Source: Paludibacter sp. UBA6032 (GTDB taxonomy: Bacteria > Bacteroidota > Bacteroidia > Bacteroidales > Paludibacteraceae). Taken from it: a stretch of DNA of 64,000 nucleotides. Each line of letters begins with the position of its first letter. Position 1 is the stretch's first letter. A model generated the notes under the pieces. That model was not told the origin of the DNA. It saw nothing but the letters and a program-made list of their open reading frames with translations, and made no database searches. The position numbers were made by a program, and so were the translations under genes. The stretch is from the NCBI GenBank assembly GCA_002427885.1, contig DIZI01000032.1, positions 9,804 to 73,803 of the forward strand, given 5' to 3'. Below are positions 27,578 to 36,812 of the stretch, piece by piece.

Positions 27578-28156
27578 TTAATTGTTTTCTGATATATTTT
27601 GCAAGCCGTCCCACCTCGGGTCAGTTTGTGATTCATTTGTTGTAAAATCATCATCGTCTTCAAAATCGATAACCGATTCATCTTCTTCATCATCATCGTC
27701 CTTTTGACGTGTAATATGCTTTTTAAGCTTACCAGCCATGGTCTTGTTACATTCTCCGGGAGCATGAACATGTTTCATCGGAATGTTCAGGACTATAAAT
27801 TCGTATAAGAACCAGGCAATATTGATGGCTCCTTCTGATTCCGGAACAATAACTATTTCGTCTTCTTCAGAAAATTTTTCACCTAATTTCACCAGCAGTT
27901 TTTCTTTGTAATGTATGGGTTGCTCCATATTATCCAGGCAACGATCACACGGAATTACAATAATTCCATCAATTTCAAACTTGAGCTCGTAGGTATTCGT
28001 TTTCTTCTGAACACTAACTTTTGCTTTGACATTCCCGATTTGTACTTCAGGACTATCAATCTTCTTAAAAAACACATTGTCCAAGTCAAACTCAAACATG
28101 GGTGTTTCACTGGTTATATCCTTTAATACTATGTTGTATTGTTCGAATTTTGACAT
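27578..28156 (-). CDS. yceD: YceD/DUF177 family protein
   Basis: A 192-residue protein of the DUF177 family, which in other bacteria and plants is linked to 23S rRNA accumulation. The Cys pair in IPCDRCLDNMEQPI and the later GECNKTM are the usual conserved residues. About 30 residues near the C-terminus are strongly acidic (DDDDEEDESVIDFEDDDD). It is the first gene of the operon and lies directly upstream of rpmF, the arrangement found across bacteria. The promoter is a very good match to the consensus. Confidence 0.92.
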   Translation of the reverse strand: MSKFEQYNIVLKDITSETPMFEFDLDNVFFKKIDSPEVQIGNVKAKVSVQKKTNTYELKFEIDGIIVIPCDRCLDNMEQPIHYKEKLLVKLGEKFSEEDEIVIVPESEGAINIAWFLYEFIVLNIPMKHVHAPGECNKTMAGKLKKHITRQKDDDDEEDESVIDFEDDDDFTTNESQTDPRWDGLQNISENN

Positions 28157-28181
28157 CTTTCACATGACTTTTAAAACCGCG

Positions 28182-28211
28182 CAAAGGTACGAAAATATGT
28201 TCATTTACAAA
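28182..28211 (-). promoter_or_regulatory. Promoter of yceD-rpmF-fabH
   Basis: On the minus strand TTTG (28211-28208), 18 bases, then TACCTTTG (28189-28182). The leader to the yceD ATG is about 20 nt. Confidence 0.72.
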
Positions 28212-28269
28212 AATAGATTCTTTTTTATTTTGCTGATATTTTGCAGTGAAATATGCAATTACCAGATTA

Positions 28270-29493
28270 TCAATTAATTTTAAATTTACTTTGACTGGAA
28301 TTGGATAAAAATTTATACCATTTTTTTTTCATATTCAGCTTTAATACAATGCGAAACACGGTTCCAATGTTCAGATCGGATTGTTTTACAAATATTTTTC
28401 CACCATGATATTCTTCAATAATACGTCTGGCAAGCGAAAGTCCCAAACCCCAGCCTCTTTTCTTTGTAGTGAATCCGGGTGTAAATATCACATTAAAATT
28501 CCTTCTGTCTATTCCTTTTCCTGTATCTTTTACATCGATAAACAATCCTTCATTTTTTTGCAGAACCAGTATATCAATACGCCCGATACCATCCATTGCA
28601 TCAATGGCATTCTTACATAAATTCTCTATAACCCATTCGAAGAGAGGTACATTTAGTTTGACAAATACAGGTTCATCCGTTGGAAAATGACACTGAATTG
28701 TTACTTTTTGAGATGATCGGTTGGTCATATAATTTACAGCATTAAGTAATGTTTCGTTCAGACTGACTAAATCCAGATCGGGTTTTGAACCTATTTTAGA
28801 GAAGCGTTCGGCAATAATACGCAAGCGGTTCACATCTTTCGCCATTTCTCCGATTAATTTATCCTCTTCGTGCCGGCTTTTAAGTAAATCGACCCAAGCC
28901 AACAAGGAAGATATAGGCGTACCCAACTGATGGGCTGTTTCTTTCGAAAGTCCAACCCAAACCTGATTTTGTTCGGCTTTTTTAGTTCCTGAAAATGCAA
29001 AAAATGCAACTAGTAAAAAAACTATAATTACTCCAAACTGAACATATGGGAAATAATATAACTGTTTGAGAAACAATGAATCATCATAATAAATATATTG
29101 AATGGTATTATCATCCAGTTTAAGTTCAATAGGTGTTTTAATTAATTTAAGTCTCGCCAATTCTTTTTTATAAAATACATCAATATTTTTTGCTGGTTCT
29201 TTAAAGTTCCGTGACTGCATAATATTATCCTTGTCATCTACAATAAGAACTGGAATCGTTGTATTTGCTTCAATAATACTAAACGAAAAATTGATATTTG
29301 ACTGATCATTGGATTGAATAAATTGACGGGTAGCTTCAGCCCAAATTTCTACTTTTTTACGTTCTTCGGCACCTAACGATTTGGTCAATCTGTTTGTAAA
29401 TAGCGTAGAAATCAATATAATAGCAATAGAAACAAGAATGAATAATAACTTCATTCGTTGCGATATTTCGTATAATTTATTGATATGAAGCAT
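28270..29493 (-). CDS. Membrane sensor histidine kinase, orphan
   Basis: A 407-residue kinase with two membrane spans (about 15-33 and 150-168) enclosing an extracytoplasmic sensor region. The phosphoacceptor is His188 in KETAHQLGTPISSLLAW, an H-box type common in Bacteroidota. The ATP-binding domain shows the N-box NLCKNAIDAM (about 291-300), DTGKGID and GWGLGLSLARRIIEEYHGG. No response-regulator gene is adjacent, so its partner must lie elsewhere. It is divergent from era and has a TACATTTG element at 29554-29561 on its strand, about 60 bases upstream. Confidence 0.92.
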   Translation of the reverse strand: MLHINKLYEISQRMKLLFILVSIAIILISTLFTNRLTKSLGAEERKKVEIWAEATRQFIQSNDQSNINFSFSIIEANTTIPVLIVDDKDNIMQSRNFKEPAKNIDVFYKKELARLKLIKTPIELKLDDNTIQYIYYDDSLFLKQLYYFPYVQFGVIIVFLLVAFFAFSGTKKAEQNQVWVGLSKETAHQLGTPISSLLAWVDLLKSRHEEDKLIGEMAKDVNRLRIIAERFSKIGSKPDLDLVSLNETLLNAVNYMTNRSSQKVTIQCHFPTDEPVFVKLNVPLFEWVIENLCKNAIDAMDGIGRIDILVLQKNEGLFIDVKDTGKGIDRRNFNVIFTPGFTTKKRGWGLGLSLARRIIEEYHGGKIFVKQSDLNIGTVFRIVLKLNMKKKWYKFLSNSSQSKFKIN

Positions 29494-29553
29494 AATATTG
29501 ACTTACTATTTTACAATTTACTATCAGTTGAGAAATGCCTTGTTTTGTAACGT

Positions 29554-29561
29554 CAAATGTA
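29554..29561 (-). promoter_or_regulatory. Likely -7 element of the histidine kinase gene
   Basis: The minus strand reads TACATTTG, about 60 bases upstream of the ATG at 29493. No clear TTTG at the expected distance. Confidence 0.4.
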
Positions 29562-29588
29562 GTAAAAAAGTATGAATTCACATTCCAA

Positions 29589-29619
29589 TTTTTCATCCGT
29601 ATAATTTATCGTACCTTTG
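29589..29619 (+). promoter_or_regulatory. Promoter of era
   Basis: TTTT (29589-29592), 19 bases, then TACCTTTG (29612-29619). The leader to era is about 95 nt. Confidence 0.62.
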
Positions 29620-29717
29620 CAAAAGTTTTATACACAAAATTAAAATTCATATTTGCGGATTTTGTTTTTTAAGACTTACCAAACTTAAACCACTTTAACT
29701 TCTTAATTTGTAATAAA

Positions 29718-30599
29718 ATGCATAAATCCGGATTTGTAAATATAGTAGGGAATCCTAACGTAGGAAAATCTACATTGATGAACGCATTGGTGGGTGAACG
29801 AATTTCGATCATCACTTCGAAAGCTCAGACCACCCGCCATCGCATTTTAGGAATTGTGAATGGGGAAGACTTTCAGATTGTCTATTCCGATACACCGGGA
29901 GTTTTGAAACCTAATTATCGTTTGCAGGAATCTATGCTAAACTTCTCCCGTTCGGCTTTGACAGATGCAGATGTATTGCTTTATGTGACAGATGTATTTG
30001 ATTCATATGAAAAAAATGAAGATTTCGTTGAAAAAGTCAAATTAAACCCTGCACCTCTTTTACTTATTATCAACAAAATTGATCTGATTAATCAGGAGAA
30101 GCTCGAAGTTTTAGTTGAAAAATGGAAAAATTTATTGCCAAGAGCTGAAATTTATCCCGTTTCTGCCATTGAAAAATTCAACATTGATAGCTTATTTACC
30201 CGGATTAAAGCTTTGTTACCAGAGTCACCTGCTTTTTTCGATAAAGATCAACTAACAGATAAACCGGCCAGATTCTTTGTTACGGAAATAATCAGGGAAA
30301 AAATTCTGATGAACTATGAAAAAGAAATTCCATATTCGGTAGAAGTTGAAGTAGAACAATTTGAAGAAGATGACAGACTAATACGAATTAACGCAGTAAT
30401 TTATGTTGAACGTGACTCCCAAAAAGGAATAGTTATCGGACACGGCGGAAAATCTTTGAAAAAGGTAGGCACTGAAGCCCGAAAAGATATGGAGGTATTT
30501 TTTGAAAAAAAAGTCTTTCTGGAATTGTTTGTCAAGGTCGAAAAAGACTGGCGTAATAAAGATATAAAACTGAAAGGTTTTGGTTATAATCTTGATTAA
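29718..30599 (+). CDS. era: GTPase Era
   Basis: Ribosome-associated GTPase needed for 16S rRNA maturation and 30S assembly. The 293 residues contain G1 (GNPNVGKST), G3 (DTPG) and G4 (NKID), followed by the C-terminal KH RNA-binding domain with GHGGKSLKKVGTEARKDME. Length is normal. It has its own promoter and is followed by a hairpin with a T-run, so it appears monocistronic. Confidence 0.97.
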   Translation: MHKSGFVNIVGNPNVGKSTLMNALVGERISIITSKAQTTRHRILGIVNGEDFQIVYSDTPGVLKPNYRLQESMLNFSRSALTDADVLLYVTDVFDSYEKNEDFVEKVKLNPAPLLLIINKIDLINQEKLEVLVEKWKNLLPRAEIYPVSAIEKFNIDSLFTRIKALLPESPAFFDKDQLTDKPARFFVTEIIREKILMNYEKEIPYSVEVEVEQFEEDDRLIRINAVIYVERDSQKGIVIGHGGKSLKKVGTEARKDMEVFFEKKVFLELFVKVEKDWRNKDIKLKGFGYNLD

Positions 30600-30668
30600 G
30601 TAATTTATTTTCAATTGACTATTATAATTTCCGTAAAATTTTCCCAATTGGAATTTTAAAAAATGAAG

Positions 30669-30699
30669 CGTGTAGGTCATTCCGACTTCACGTTTTTTT
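30669..30699 (+). terminator. Probable terminator after era
   Basis: An imperfect hairpin with a CGTG/CACG base and mismatched upper stem, followed by seven T. It lies 70 bases past era. Confidence 0.6.
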
Positions 30700-30881
30700 A
30701 TATAAAAACTTTTCTATGAAAAATACTTTTTCTATTAAAAAATTATATTAAACGGATATAATAAATTAATATATTAAAACGTTATTATATTAAAATCTAA
30801 TAAATTTTAAATCCTCCACATATTTGATTTTTGTTTCCAAGATATATTTCTATTTATTAACCTTTTAATATAAGAAATGCC

Positions 30882-31547
30882 ATGGTATCCAAGAAATCAC
30901 CTCAAGCCAACCTGGAGAATAAAAAAACATTCTTCGTTCTTATCGGATTTGTTCTCGTATTGTCATTAGTCTTTATTGCCTTCGAGTGGTCACGAAAAGA
31001 CATTAACCGGTATGCCGGTATCAATTATGAAAAAGAGTTTACAGAGGAAATAATCATTCCTCAAACTGCTGAAAAGGTTCCACCTCCACCTCCTCCTGCA
31101 TCGATTGAACAGATAGAAATTGTGGATAATCATACTGAAACAAAAACTGTTGAATTTACTTCGGAAGAAAACAAAAATGAACCAATATTCTTTATAGGAA
31201 ATCCGGTGCCCTTAGACAAAAGTGAAGATGATACTGATGTTCCGTTTGTTTATGTTGAATCTATGCCTCAATTTCCGGGTAATATTTTTAAGTTTTTATC
31301 CGAACATGTAAATTATCCGGTCATTGCTATTGAAAATCAGATACAGGGAAGAGTCGTTTGTGAATTTGTAGTTAATCGTGACGGTTCGATAGTCGATGTG
31401 GTTGTTATTGGCAGCGTTCATCCAAGTTTGGATAAAGAGGCTCTAAGAGTGATAAAATCCATGCCCAAATGGATTCCAGGGAAACAACGAGGCAAACCCG
31501 TTCGGGTAAAATATACCCTTCCGGTTAGTTTTAAACTAATGATGTAG
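30882..31547 (+). CDS. TonB-family energy transducer
   Basis: A 221-residue protein anchored by one N-terminal span (about 18-36), with a Pro-rich linker start (VPPPPPPAS) and a TonB C-terminal domain from about residue 130 (YPVIAIENQIQGRVVCEFVV, then WIPGKQRGKPVRVKYTLPV). It should pass proton-motive energy from an ExbBD complex to outer-membrane receptors. No exbB or exbD gene is next to it. Two TonB-receptor-like proteins lie 3-8 kb downstream; a functional link is possible but unproven. Confidence 0.92.
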   Translation: MVSKKSPQANLENKKTFFVLIGFVLVLSLVFIAFEWSRKDINRYAGINYEKEFTEEIIIPQTAEKVPPPPPPASIEQIEIVDNHTETKTVEFTSEENKNEPIFFIGNPVPLDKSEDDTDVPFVYVESMPQFPGNIFKFLSEHVNYPVIAIENQIQGRVVCEFVVNRDGSIVDVVVIGSVHPSLDKEALRVIKSMPKWIPGKQRGKPVRVKYTLPVSFKLMM

Positions 31548-31560
31548 GTTGATATACCAA

Positions 31561-31610
31561 TTCTAAAAATAAATTCCCGCACATCTTTGTCCGGGAATTT
31601 ATTTTTAGAA
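31561..31610. terminator. Bidirectional terminator between tonB-like gene and RNase Z gene
   Basis: A 19-bp perfect stem (31561-31579 with 31592-31610) with core AATTCCCG/CGGGAATT and a 12-nt loop. It serves both convergent genes. Confidence 0.9.
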
Positions 31611-31635
31611 ATAAGACTAATTCTCCATCAATTTA

Positions 31636-32550
31636 TTAAATTTCATACACTGTCATATCCTCACCCAAAAAAGTGTTTTCAAAAACTGCTTTTGCTTCAT
31701 CCAGTAATTCGTTTTGATGTACGTAACGTGCTGAATAATGTCCGATTATTAATTTTTTTACATTTGATTTCAAGGCAATTTCAGCTGCCTGGTGGGCGGT
31801 AGAATGTTGTGTTTGTTTGGCACGTATAAGTTCTTCTTCCATAAAAGTAGCTTCATGAAACAGGCAATCAACGTCCTGAATCAGGGGAATTATTTTTATG
31901 GAATAAGCCGTATCAGAGCAATAAGCAAAGCGTTTAGGTGAATCGGGTGCTGTTGTAAGTACTTCATTGGGAATAATTTCACCTTCTTCAGTCGTGAAAT
32001 TTTCACCTTGTTTAATTTTAGGGATACGCCAGGTTGGGATATTATAGAAATCAATCATTTCGCGCAAAATATGACGATCCCGGGGTTTTTCTTCAAACAA
32101 GAAACCGCAGCACGGAACACGGTGTTTCAAAGGAAGTGAAAAAACCTTAACCGAACGGTCTTCAAAAATCAATTCATGTTTCCGGGGGTTGATACTATGA
32201 AAAATAACCTTGAATGGTAAGTCGGTACAAAAGTAGCTTAGCTGTATTTCCATTATTTTTTCGAGATCGGCCTGAGCATGGATATGTAAATCAGCAGTAC
32301 GGTTCAGCATGCCACAACTAGAAATTAGTCCGATTAACCCAAAACAATGATCACCATGTAAATGTGAAATAAAAATGTGACCAAGACGATTCGTTTTAAT
32401 TCCCATTTGCCGGATGCGAATCTGAGTTCCTTCTCCACAATCAATCATGTATTGTTTATCGCGCATCTCAAGTATTTGGGAACTTGGAAAGTTCTTTCGT
32501 GTGGGTAAGGCTGATCCACAACCTAAAATACTGAGTGTTGCTTTTTGCAT
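31636..32550 (-). CDS. rnz: Ribonuclease Z
   Basis: Zinc endonuclease that processes tRNA 3' ends. The 304 residues are the normal length of the short form. The metal motif SHLHGDHCFGL gives His63, His65, Asp67 and His68; further motifs are FLFEEKPRDRH, YCSDTAYS and IGHYSARY. It lies 66 bases downstream of lptB on the same strand and probably shares its promoter. Confidence 0.95.
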   Translation of the reverse strand: MQKATLSILGCGSALPTRKNFPSSQILEMRDKQYMIDCGEGTQIRIRQMGIKTNRLGHIFISHLHGDHCFGLIGLISSCGMLNRTADLHIHAQADLEKIMEIQLSYFCTDLPFKVIFHSINPRKHELIFEDRSVKVFSLPLKHRVPCCGFLFEEKPRDRHILREMIDFYNIPTWRIPKIKQGENFTTEEGEIIPNEVLTTAPDSPKRFAYCSDTAYSIKIIPLIQDVDCLFHEATFMEEELIRAKQTQHSTAHQAAEIALKSNVKKLIIGHYSARYVHQNELLDEAKAVFENTFLGEDMTVYEI

Positions 32551-32616
32551 TTTTTTAATAATAAATCAAAGAGATGGAAAAACGAAGAAATTCAAACTTA
32601 TGATTTTAAGCAGTTC

Positions 32617-33369
32617 TTAAATTCTCGTTTTCTTTTTCAATTCAAAATCCCTGCCCAAATATTTTTCCCGAACGACTGGATTGTCTGCCAGCTCCTTAGA
32701 AGTTCCCTGAAACAATATTTTTCCTTCGAAAAGCAAATAAGCACGATCTGTAATCGTTAATGTTTCATCCACATTATGATCGGTAATTAATATTCCGATA
32801 TTCTTTTCCTTTAATTTCCATACAATATCCTGTATATCTTGTACGGCAATGGGATCAACACCGGCAAAGGGTTCATCGAGCATAATAAAACGGGGTTCAA
32901 TAGCCAGACAACGTGCAATTTCGGTACGACGTCTTTCACCTCCGGAAAGACGATCTCCAATGTTATGTCGGACAGGTTCCAGATTAAATTCGGCAATCAA
33001 AACTTCAAGTTTTTCTTTTTGCTCCGCTTTGCTAAATTTGGTCATTTCAAGTACCGCTTTAATATTATCTTCCACGGTCATTTTTCTAAATACGGAAGCC
33101 TCTTGTGATAAATAACCAATGCCTTTCTGAGCACGTCTATAAACCGGAAATTTAGTAATTTCTTCGTCATTCAGGAATATTTTACCTGAGTTTGGAGTTA
33201 CCAACCCAGTGGTCATATAAAATGTAGTGGTTTTTCCGGCACCGTTGGGTCCTAACAATCCTACAATCTCTCCTTGTTTTACATTAATGGAAACATCGCT
33301 TACAACCGTACGTTTGCCGTATTTTTTGAATAAATGTTCGGTGCGTAACACCATATTGTCGTTTATCAT
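32617..33369 (-). CDS. lptB: LPS export ABC transporter ATP-binding protein
   Basis: ATPase of the LptBFG complex that extracts lipopolysaccharide from the inner membrane. The 250 residues contain Walker A (GPNGAGKTT), the signature LSGGERRRTEIARCLA and Walker B (RFIMLDEPFAGVDP). The LSGGERRR form and the AGVDP after Walker B are typical of LptB rather than other ABC ATPases. lptF and lptG are not in the window, as is common because lptB is often separate. A second ATG five codons in (33354) is possible. Confidence 0.93.
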   Translation of the reverse strand: MINDNMVLRTEHLFKKYGKRTVVSDVSINVKQGEIVGLLGPNGAGKTTTFYMTTGLVTPNSGKIFLNDEEITKFPVYRRAQKGIGYLSQEASVFRKMTVEDNIKAVLEMTKFSKAEQKEKLEVLIAEFNLEPVRHNIGDRLSGGERRRTEIARCLAIEPRFIMLDEPFAGVDPIAVQDIQDIVWKLKEKNIGILITDHNVDETLTITDRAYLLFEGKILFQGTSKELADNPVVREKYLGRDFELKKKTRI

Positions 33370-33387
33370 AATCTTTGATTAGAAGTG

Positions 33388-33419
33388 CAAAAGTACACTT
33401 TTTTGCTACGATAAACAAA
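33388..33419 (-). promoter_or_regulatory. Promoter of lptB-rnz
   Basis: On the minus strand TTTG (33419-33416), 20 bases, then TACTTTTG (33395-33388). About 20 nt of leader before the lptB ATG. Confidence 0.65.
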
Positions 33420-33795
33420 AATGAAATAAAAAATCAATAAAGATTCCACATTCTCTTTATTTCAGGTTGTGTGACTATACATTTATAAATAAAAGATCAT
33501 TAAATTCATAACTTACTATGTTAATCCATGAATTATATTAAGGTAAATTTCTCCTTCAAACGAAAAACTAATTATGAAATAAACTCTTTCTAAAACAGAA
33601 TATTAATTTTTAGGCTGCATAAATCAATAATGTTTGATTCAACGTTTTTCTTATTATTCCAGCTCCTAGTCAGATATCACATTTTACTAAAAAGGAAAAA
33701 ATATATTCTTTACCTGTTAATTTCACATAAAAAGCAGACATATAGGAAATGATTCATCCATTATAATTAATTTTGTGCTTATTTTATTCCGGTAA
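33420..33795. other. AT-rich gap between lptB promoter and ECF-like promoter
   Basis: About 375 bases with no ORF, hairpin or repeat that I could support. It separates the divergent lptB and outer-membrane receptor genes. Confidence 0.4.
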
Positions 33796-33825
33796 TTAAA
33801 CCTTTTAGTTTTATATTCGTCAAAT
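33796..33825 (+). promoter_or_regulatory. ECF-sigma-like promoter of first OM paralog
   Basis: TTAAACC (33796-33802), exactly 16 bases, then GTCAAAT (33819-33825). The AAC / GTC pair at 16 bases is the usual layout of extracytoplasmic-function sigma promoters. The same pair with the same spacing stands upstream of the second paralog at 38885. Confidence 0.6.
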
Positions 33826-33855
33826 CAATAAAAAAATAAAACCAAGAAGATAAAC

Positions 33856-33886
33856 GCAAGTTGAAATTTCTCAAACTTGCTTTTTT
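33856..33886 (+). terminator. Leader hairpin with T-run (attenuator candidate)
   Basis: GCAAGTT / AACTTGC stem extended by GA/TC with a bulge, followed by TTTTTT. It stands 30 bases after the promoter and 64 bases before the ATG at 33951. The nearest upstream gene points away, so it cannot serve as that gene's terminator. Confidence 0.6.
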
Positions 33887-33950
33887 ATTATCATTATTAT
33901 TCCATTTCCATACACAAATCGTTAACTTCCAGTTTTTATCCAAACTTCAC

Positions 33951-36752
33951 ATGAAACATATTTTACTTTTTTCATTATTTCTTTCATTGAGCATATTTAC
34001 ATTTGCTCAGCGTAGTGTACAGTCAACTGTTTATGACTCTAAAAATGGCCTTCCGATAGAAATGGCAAATGTTCGTTTGTTACATTCACCCGATTCAACT
34101 TTTGTAACCGGTTGCCAAACCGATTCGAAGGGGGATTTTATGATGTCCAAAATTAAATCCGGGAACTACATACTGGTTATCAGTTCAATTGGATATATAA
34201 ATTACAAACAAACCATTAGTGTACTCAATAAAGATGTGATACTGAAAGGAATTCAGTTACAAGAAAATGTACAATTGTTGAAAGAAGTACAGGTAACTGG
34301 AAATGCCGCACAAATGGTTGTAAAGGGTGACACAATGGAATATAATGCCACTGCATTTAAAACAGCCGAAAATGCCGTGGTGGAAGACTTATTGAAACGG
34401 TTGCCGGGAGTTGAGGTCAGCACGGATGGTAAGATTACCGTAAATGGTGAAGCAGTTACAAAAATACGTGTGAATGGGAAGAAGTTTTTTAACGACGATG
34501 TGGAAATGGCAACCAAAAATATTCCGGCTGAATTAATTGATAAAATTCAGGTATTGGATCAAAAATCGGACATGGCACAGTTGACTGGTTTTGAAGATAA
34601 TGATACTGAACGGATTATCAACCTCACATTTAAACCAAACCGTAAAAAAGGAACATTTGGTAATGTCACCGGAGGAGCCGGAATGGATACTAATAAGGAA
34701 TTGCGCTACGATGGAAATATGTTTTTAAACCTCATTGATGGAGAGGCTCAAACAACAATTACTGGTGGAGGAAACAATACGAATACTGCCCGAAGTAGCC
34801 GTGGACGAGGTGGTTGGGGAGGCCGTGGAAACAGTGGCATCACTACCACTCAGAATGTTGGAGTAAATAATAATACGATTATTAACCCAAATTTAAAAGT
34901 GGGTGGTGATGGATCAGTAAATCATTCTTTCAATGATACTCAAAGTACCAGTAATCAACAAACATACCTGATTGGATCAACCAATACAAACACTTCCAAA
35001 AGTGCTGCCACCGTGAACAATTATGCGGCAAATCTCCGATTGGAAATGGAATGGAAAGTGGATAGCATGAATACCATTATTTTTCAACCAAACATTAGTT
35101 ACTCAAGTAGTTTTACGGATAGTAACAATGATTACTCCTATTCAACCGATTCCGTAAGAACCAGTTGGGGATCAACTAAAAATTACGGAAACGGAACAAG
35201 TATAAACGGAGGTCTTGGAATCATTTATAATCATAAATTTGCATCAAAAAAAGGCAGAACATTTACAGCCAATTTTCAATCGGGAATTTCACGAAGTAAT
35301 AACGAAAGTTTTAATGAGTCGAAAAAATTCACTTCCATCAATGATTCCATAATGATAAATCAACGCACGACAAATGTCTCTGACAATAACAATTTCAGTT
35401 TAAATATGGCATTTGTTGAACCACTTTGGAACCTGAAAAACTTTTTGGAAACATCGGTTTATTTAAGCAAATCCCATAGTATATCTGATAAAATTCAATA
35501 TGACAGATTAAGGAATGATTCTATTAATTACGATTACAGTAATAATTTCGAAAATAATTTTTATCGTGAATCTTTAGAGTTAAATTATCGTTACATTGAC
35601 AATGGTTATAATCTTATGTTTGGGATGAAAGGAGAACCTTCCCAGAACTACAGTACACGTACTTATGCAAACGGAAATATTTTACCGATTACCAATGAAG
35701 TATTGAATTTTTCACCTACAGCCAGGTTACAATATAATTTTGGCAAGAAAAAATTTGCCCGTTTGGATTATCGGGGACAAACAGAACAACCAAGTATCAG
35801 TCAAATGCAACCGGTAAAAAACAATTCGAACCTGATGAATGAAACTGTCGGTAATCCCGATTTAAAGCCTGCTTTTAATCAGAGTTTGCGGGTTATGTAC
35901 AGTGCTTTTAATGATCAGACCTTTTCATCATTCAATACTTTTTTAAGGGCTGAATATACAAAAGATGATCTTGTAACAAACAGTCTTTATGATTTGACCG
36001 GAAAACAATACAGTCAAACTGTGAATGCTTCCGACATGCCCTATAGTGTAAATGGAAATGTTATGTTCAATACACCTTTAATTCAAAAACTATTACATTT
36101 TAACACCAATACTTCCGCCGGATACGATATGCGGTATGGCTATTCATCTAGAGGTTTGACCACAATCAACACCGACAGTATTATTCCATTGGGCGATTTA
36201 AGTAGTACCGGAAGGTATAATCTTGGGGAACAGATAGCTTTAACTTTTACAGAAGATGCGATTGAAATCGGAGCCCGCGGGAGTATCCGTTATTCAAATA
36301 CTAAAAACAATTTGAATCCAAAAATATCAGAGACTTATGATTGGTCCGGAGGTGGAAATATTATTTTGCACTTGCCTTACAGCATTAATATCGGAACGGA
36401 CCTTAATTATACCACTCAACAAGGTTATTCAGCGAGTGCACAGAATCAATTGATTTGGAATGCGTCTTTCGATAAAACATTATTTAAAAACAAAGGGGTT
36501 TTATCGTTAAAAGTAAATGATATATTGCGTCAGCAACTGAATATCAGACAATCAATAGGTGATAATTACATTCAATATAATACTTATAACACCCTTACTT
36601 CCTACTTTTTATTAAGCTTTACATATAAAATTAATAAATTCTCCGGTACACAAAATAATCCTGCAGAGATGAATCGTGACAATCGTTTTGGTCCTGGGGG
36701 TGATCACCCTCACCGGGGTGATGGAGGTGGTGGTTTTAGAGGAGATCATTAA
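33951..36752 (+). CDS. TonB-receptor-like outer-membrane beta-barrel protein, paralog 1
   Basis: The frame is open from a TTG at 33861, but the ATG at 33951 (MKHILLFSLFLSLS) gives a proper signal peptide and 933 residues. An N-terminal carboxypeptidase-regulatory-like domain (QSTVYDSKNGLPIEMANVRL) is followed by a plug-like domain (VEDLLKRLPGVEVSTDG, NGKKFFNDDVEMATKN) and a large OMP_b-brl_3-type barrel. A short Arg/Gly-rich stretch (SSRGRGGWGGRGNSG) lies within the barrel half. After the last strand (LLSFTYKINK) comes a Gly/Asp/Arg-rich tail of about 35 residues. The ligand is unknown. No SusD partner is adjacent. Clearly homologous to the gene at 39033, with the same promoter and leader layout. 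Confidence 0.88.
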   Translation: MKHILLFSLFLSLSIFTFAQRSVQSTVYDSKNGLPIEMANVRLLHSPDSTFVTGCQTDSKGDFMMSKIKSGNYILVISSIGYINYKQTISVLNKDVILKGIQLQENVQLLKEVQVTGNAAQMVVKGDTMEYNATAFKTAENAVVEDLLKRLPGVEVSTDGKITVNGEAVTKIRVNGKKFFNDDVEMATKNIPAELIDKIQVLDQKSDMAQLTGFEDNDTERIINLTFKPNRKKGTFGNVTGGAGMDTNKELRYDGNMFLNLIDGEAQTTITGGGNNTNTARSSRGRGGWGGRGNSGITTTQNVGVNNNTIINPNLKVGGDGSVNHSFNDTQSTSNQQTYLIGSTNTNTSKSAATVNNYAANLRLEMEWKVDSMNTIIFQPNISYSSSFTDSNNDYSYSTDSVRTSWGSTKNYGNGTSINGGLGIIYNHKFASKKGRTFTANFQSGISRSNNESFNESKKFTSINDSIMINQRTTNVSDNNNFSLNMAFVEPLWNLKNFLETSVYLSKSHSISDKIQYDRLRNDSINYDYSNNFENNFYRESLELNYRYIDNGYNLMFGMKGEPSQNYSTRTYANGNILPITNEVLNFSPTARLQYNFGKKKFARLDYRGQTEQPSISQMQPVKNNSNLMNETVGNPDLKPAFNQSLRVMYSAFNDQTFSSFNTFLRAEYTKDDLVTNSLYDLTGKQYSQTVNASDMPYSVNGNVMFNTPLIQKLLHFNTNTSAGYDMRYGYSSRGLTTINTDSIIPLGDLSSTGRYNLGEQIALTFTEDAIEIGARGSIRYSNTKNNLNPKISETYDWSGGGNIILHLPYSINIGTDLNYTTQQGYSASAQNQLIWNASFDKTLFKNKGVLSLKVNDILRQQLNIRQSIGDNYIQYNTYNTLTSYFLLSFTYKINKFSGTQNNPAEMNRDNRFGPGGDHPHRGDGGGGFRGDH

Positions 36753-36754
36753 AC

Positions 36755-36798
36755 AAAAAAAAAGGAATTTGACTTAGTTAGTCAAATTCCTTTTTTTT
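36755..36798. terminator. Bidirectional terminator
   Basis: An 11-bp perfect stem GGAATTTGACT / AGTCAAATTCC with a 5-nt loop, A-run on the left and T8 on the right. It separates OM paralog 1 from the convergent small membrane-protein gene. Confidence 0.92.
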
Positions 36799-36812
36799 GT
36801 ACCGATACATTA

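Noticed and set aside
33861..33950. TTG start giving 30 extra residues on OM paralog 1
   Set aside because: The extra stretch encodes the leader hairpin; the ATG at 33951 gives a signal peptide that matches paralog 2.
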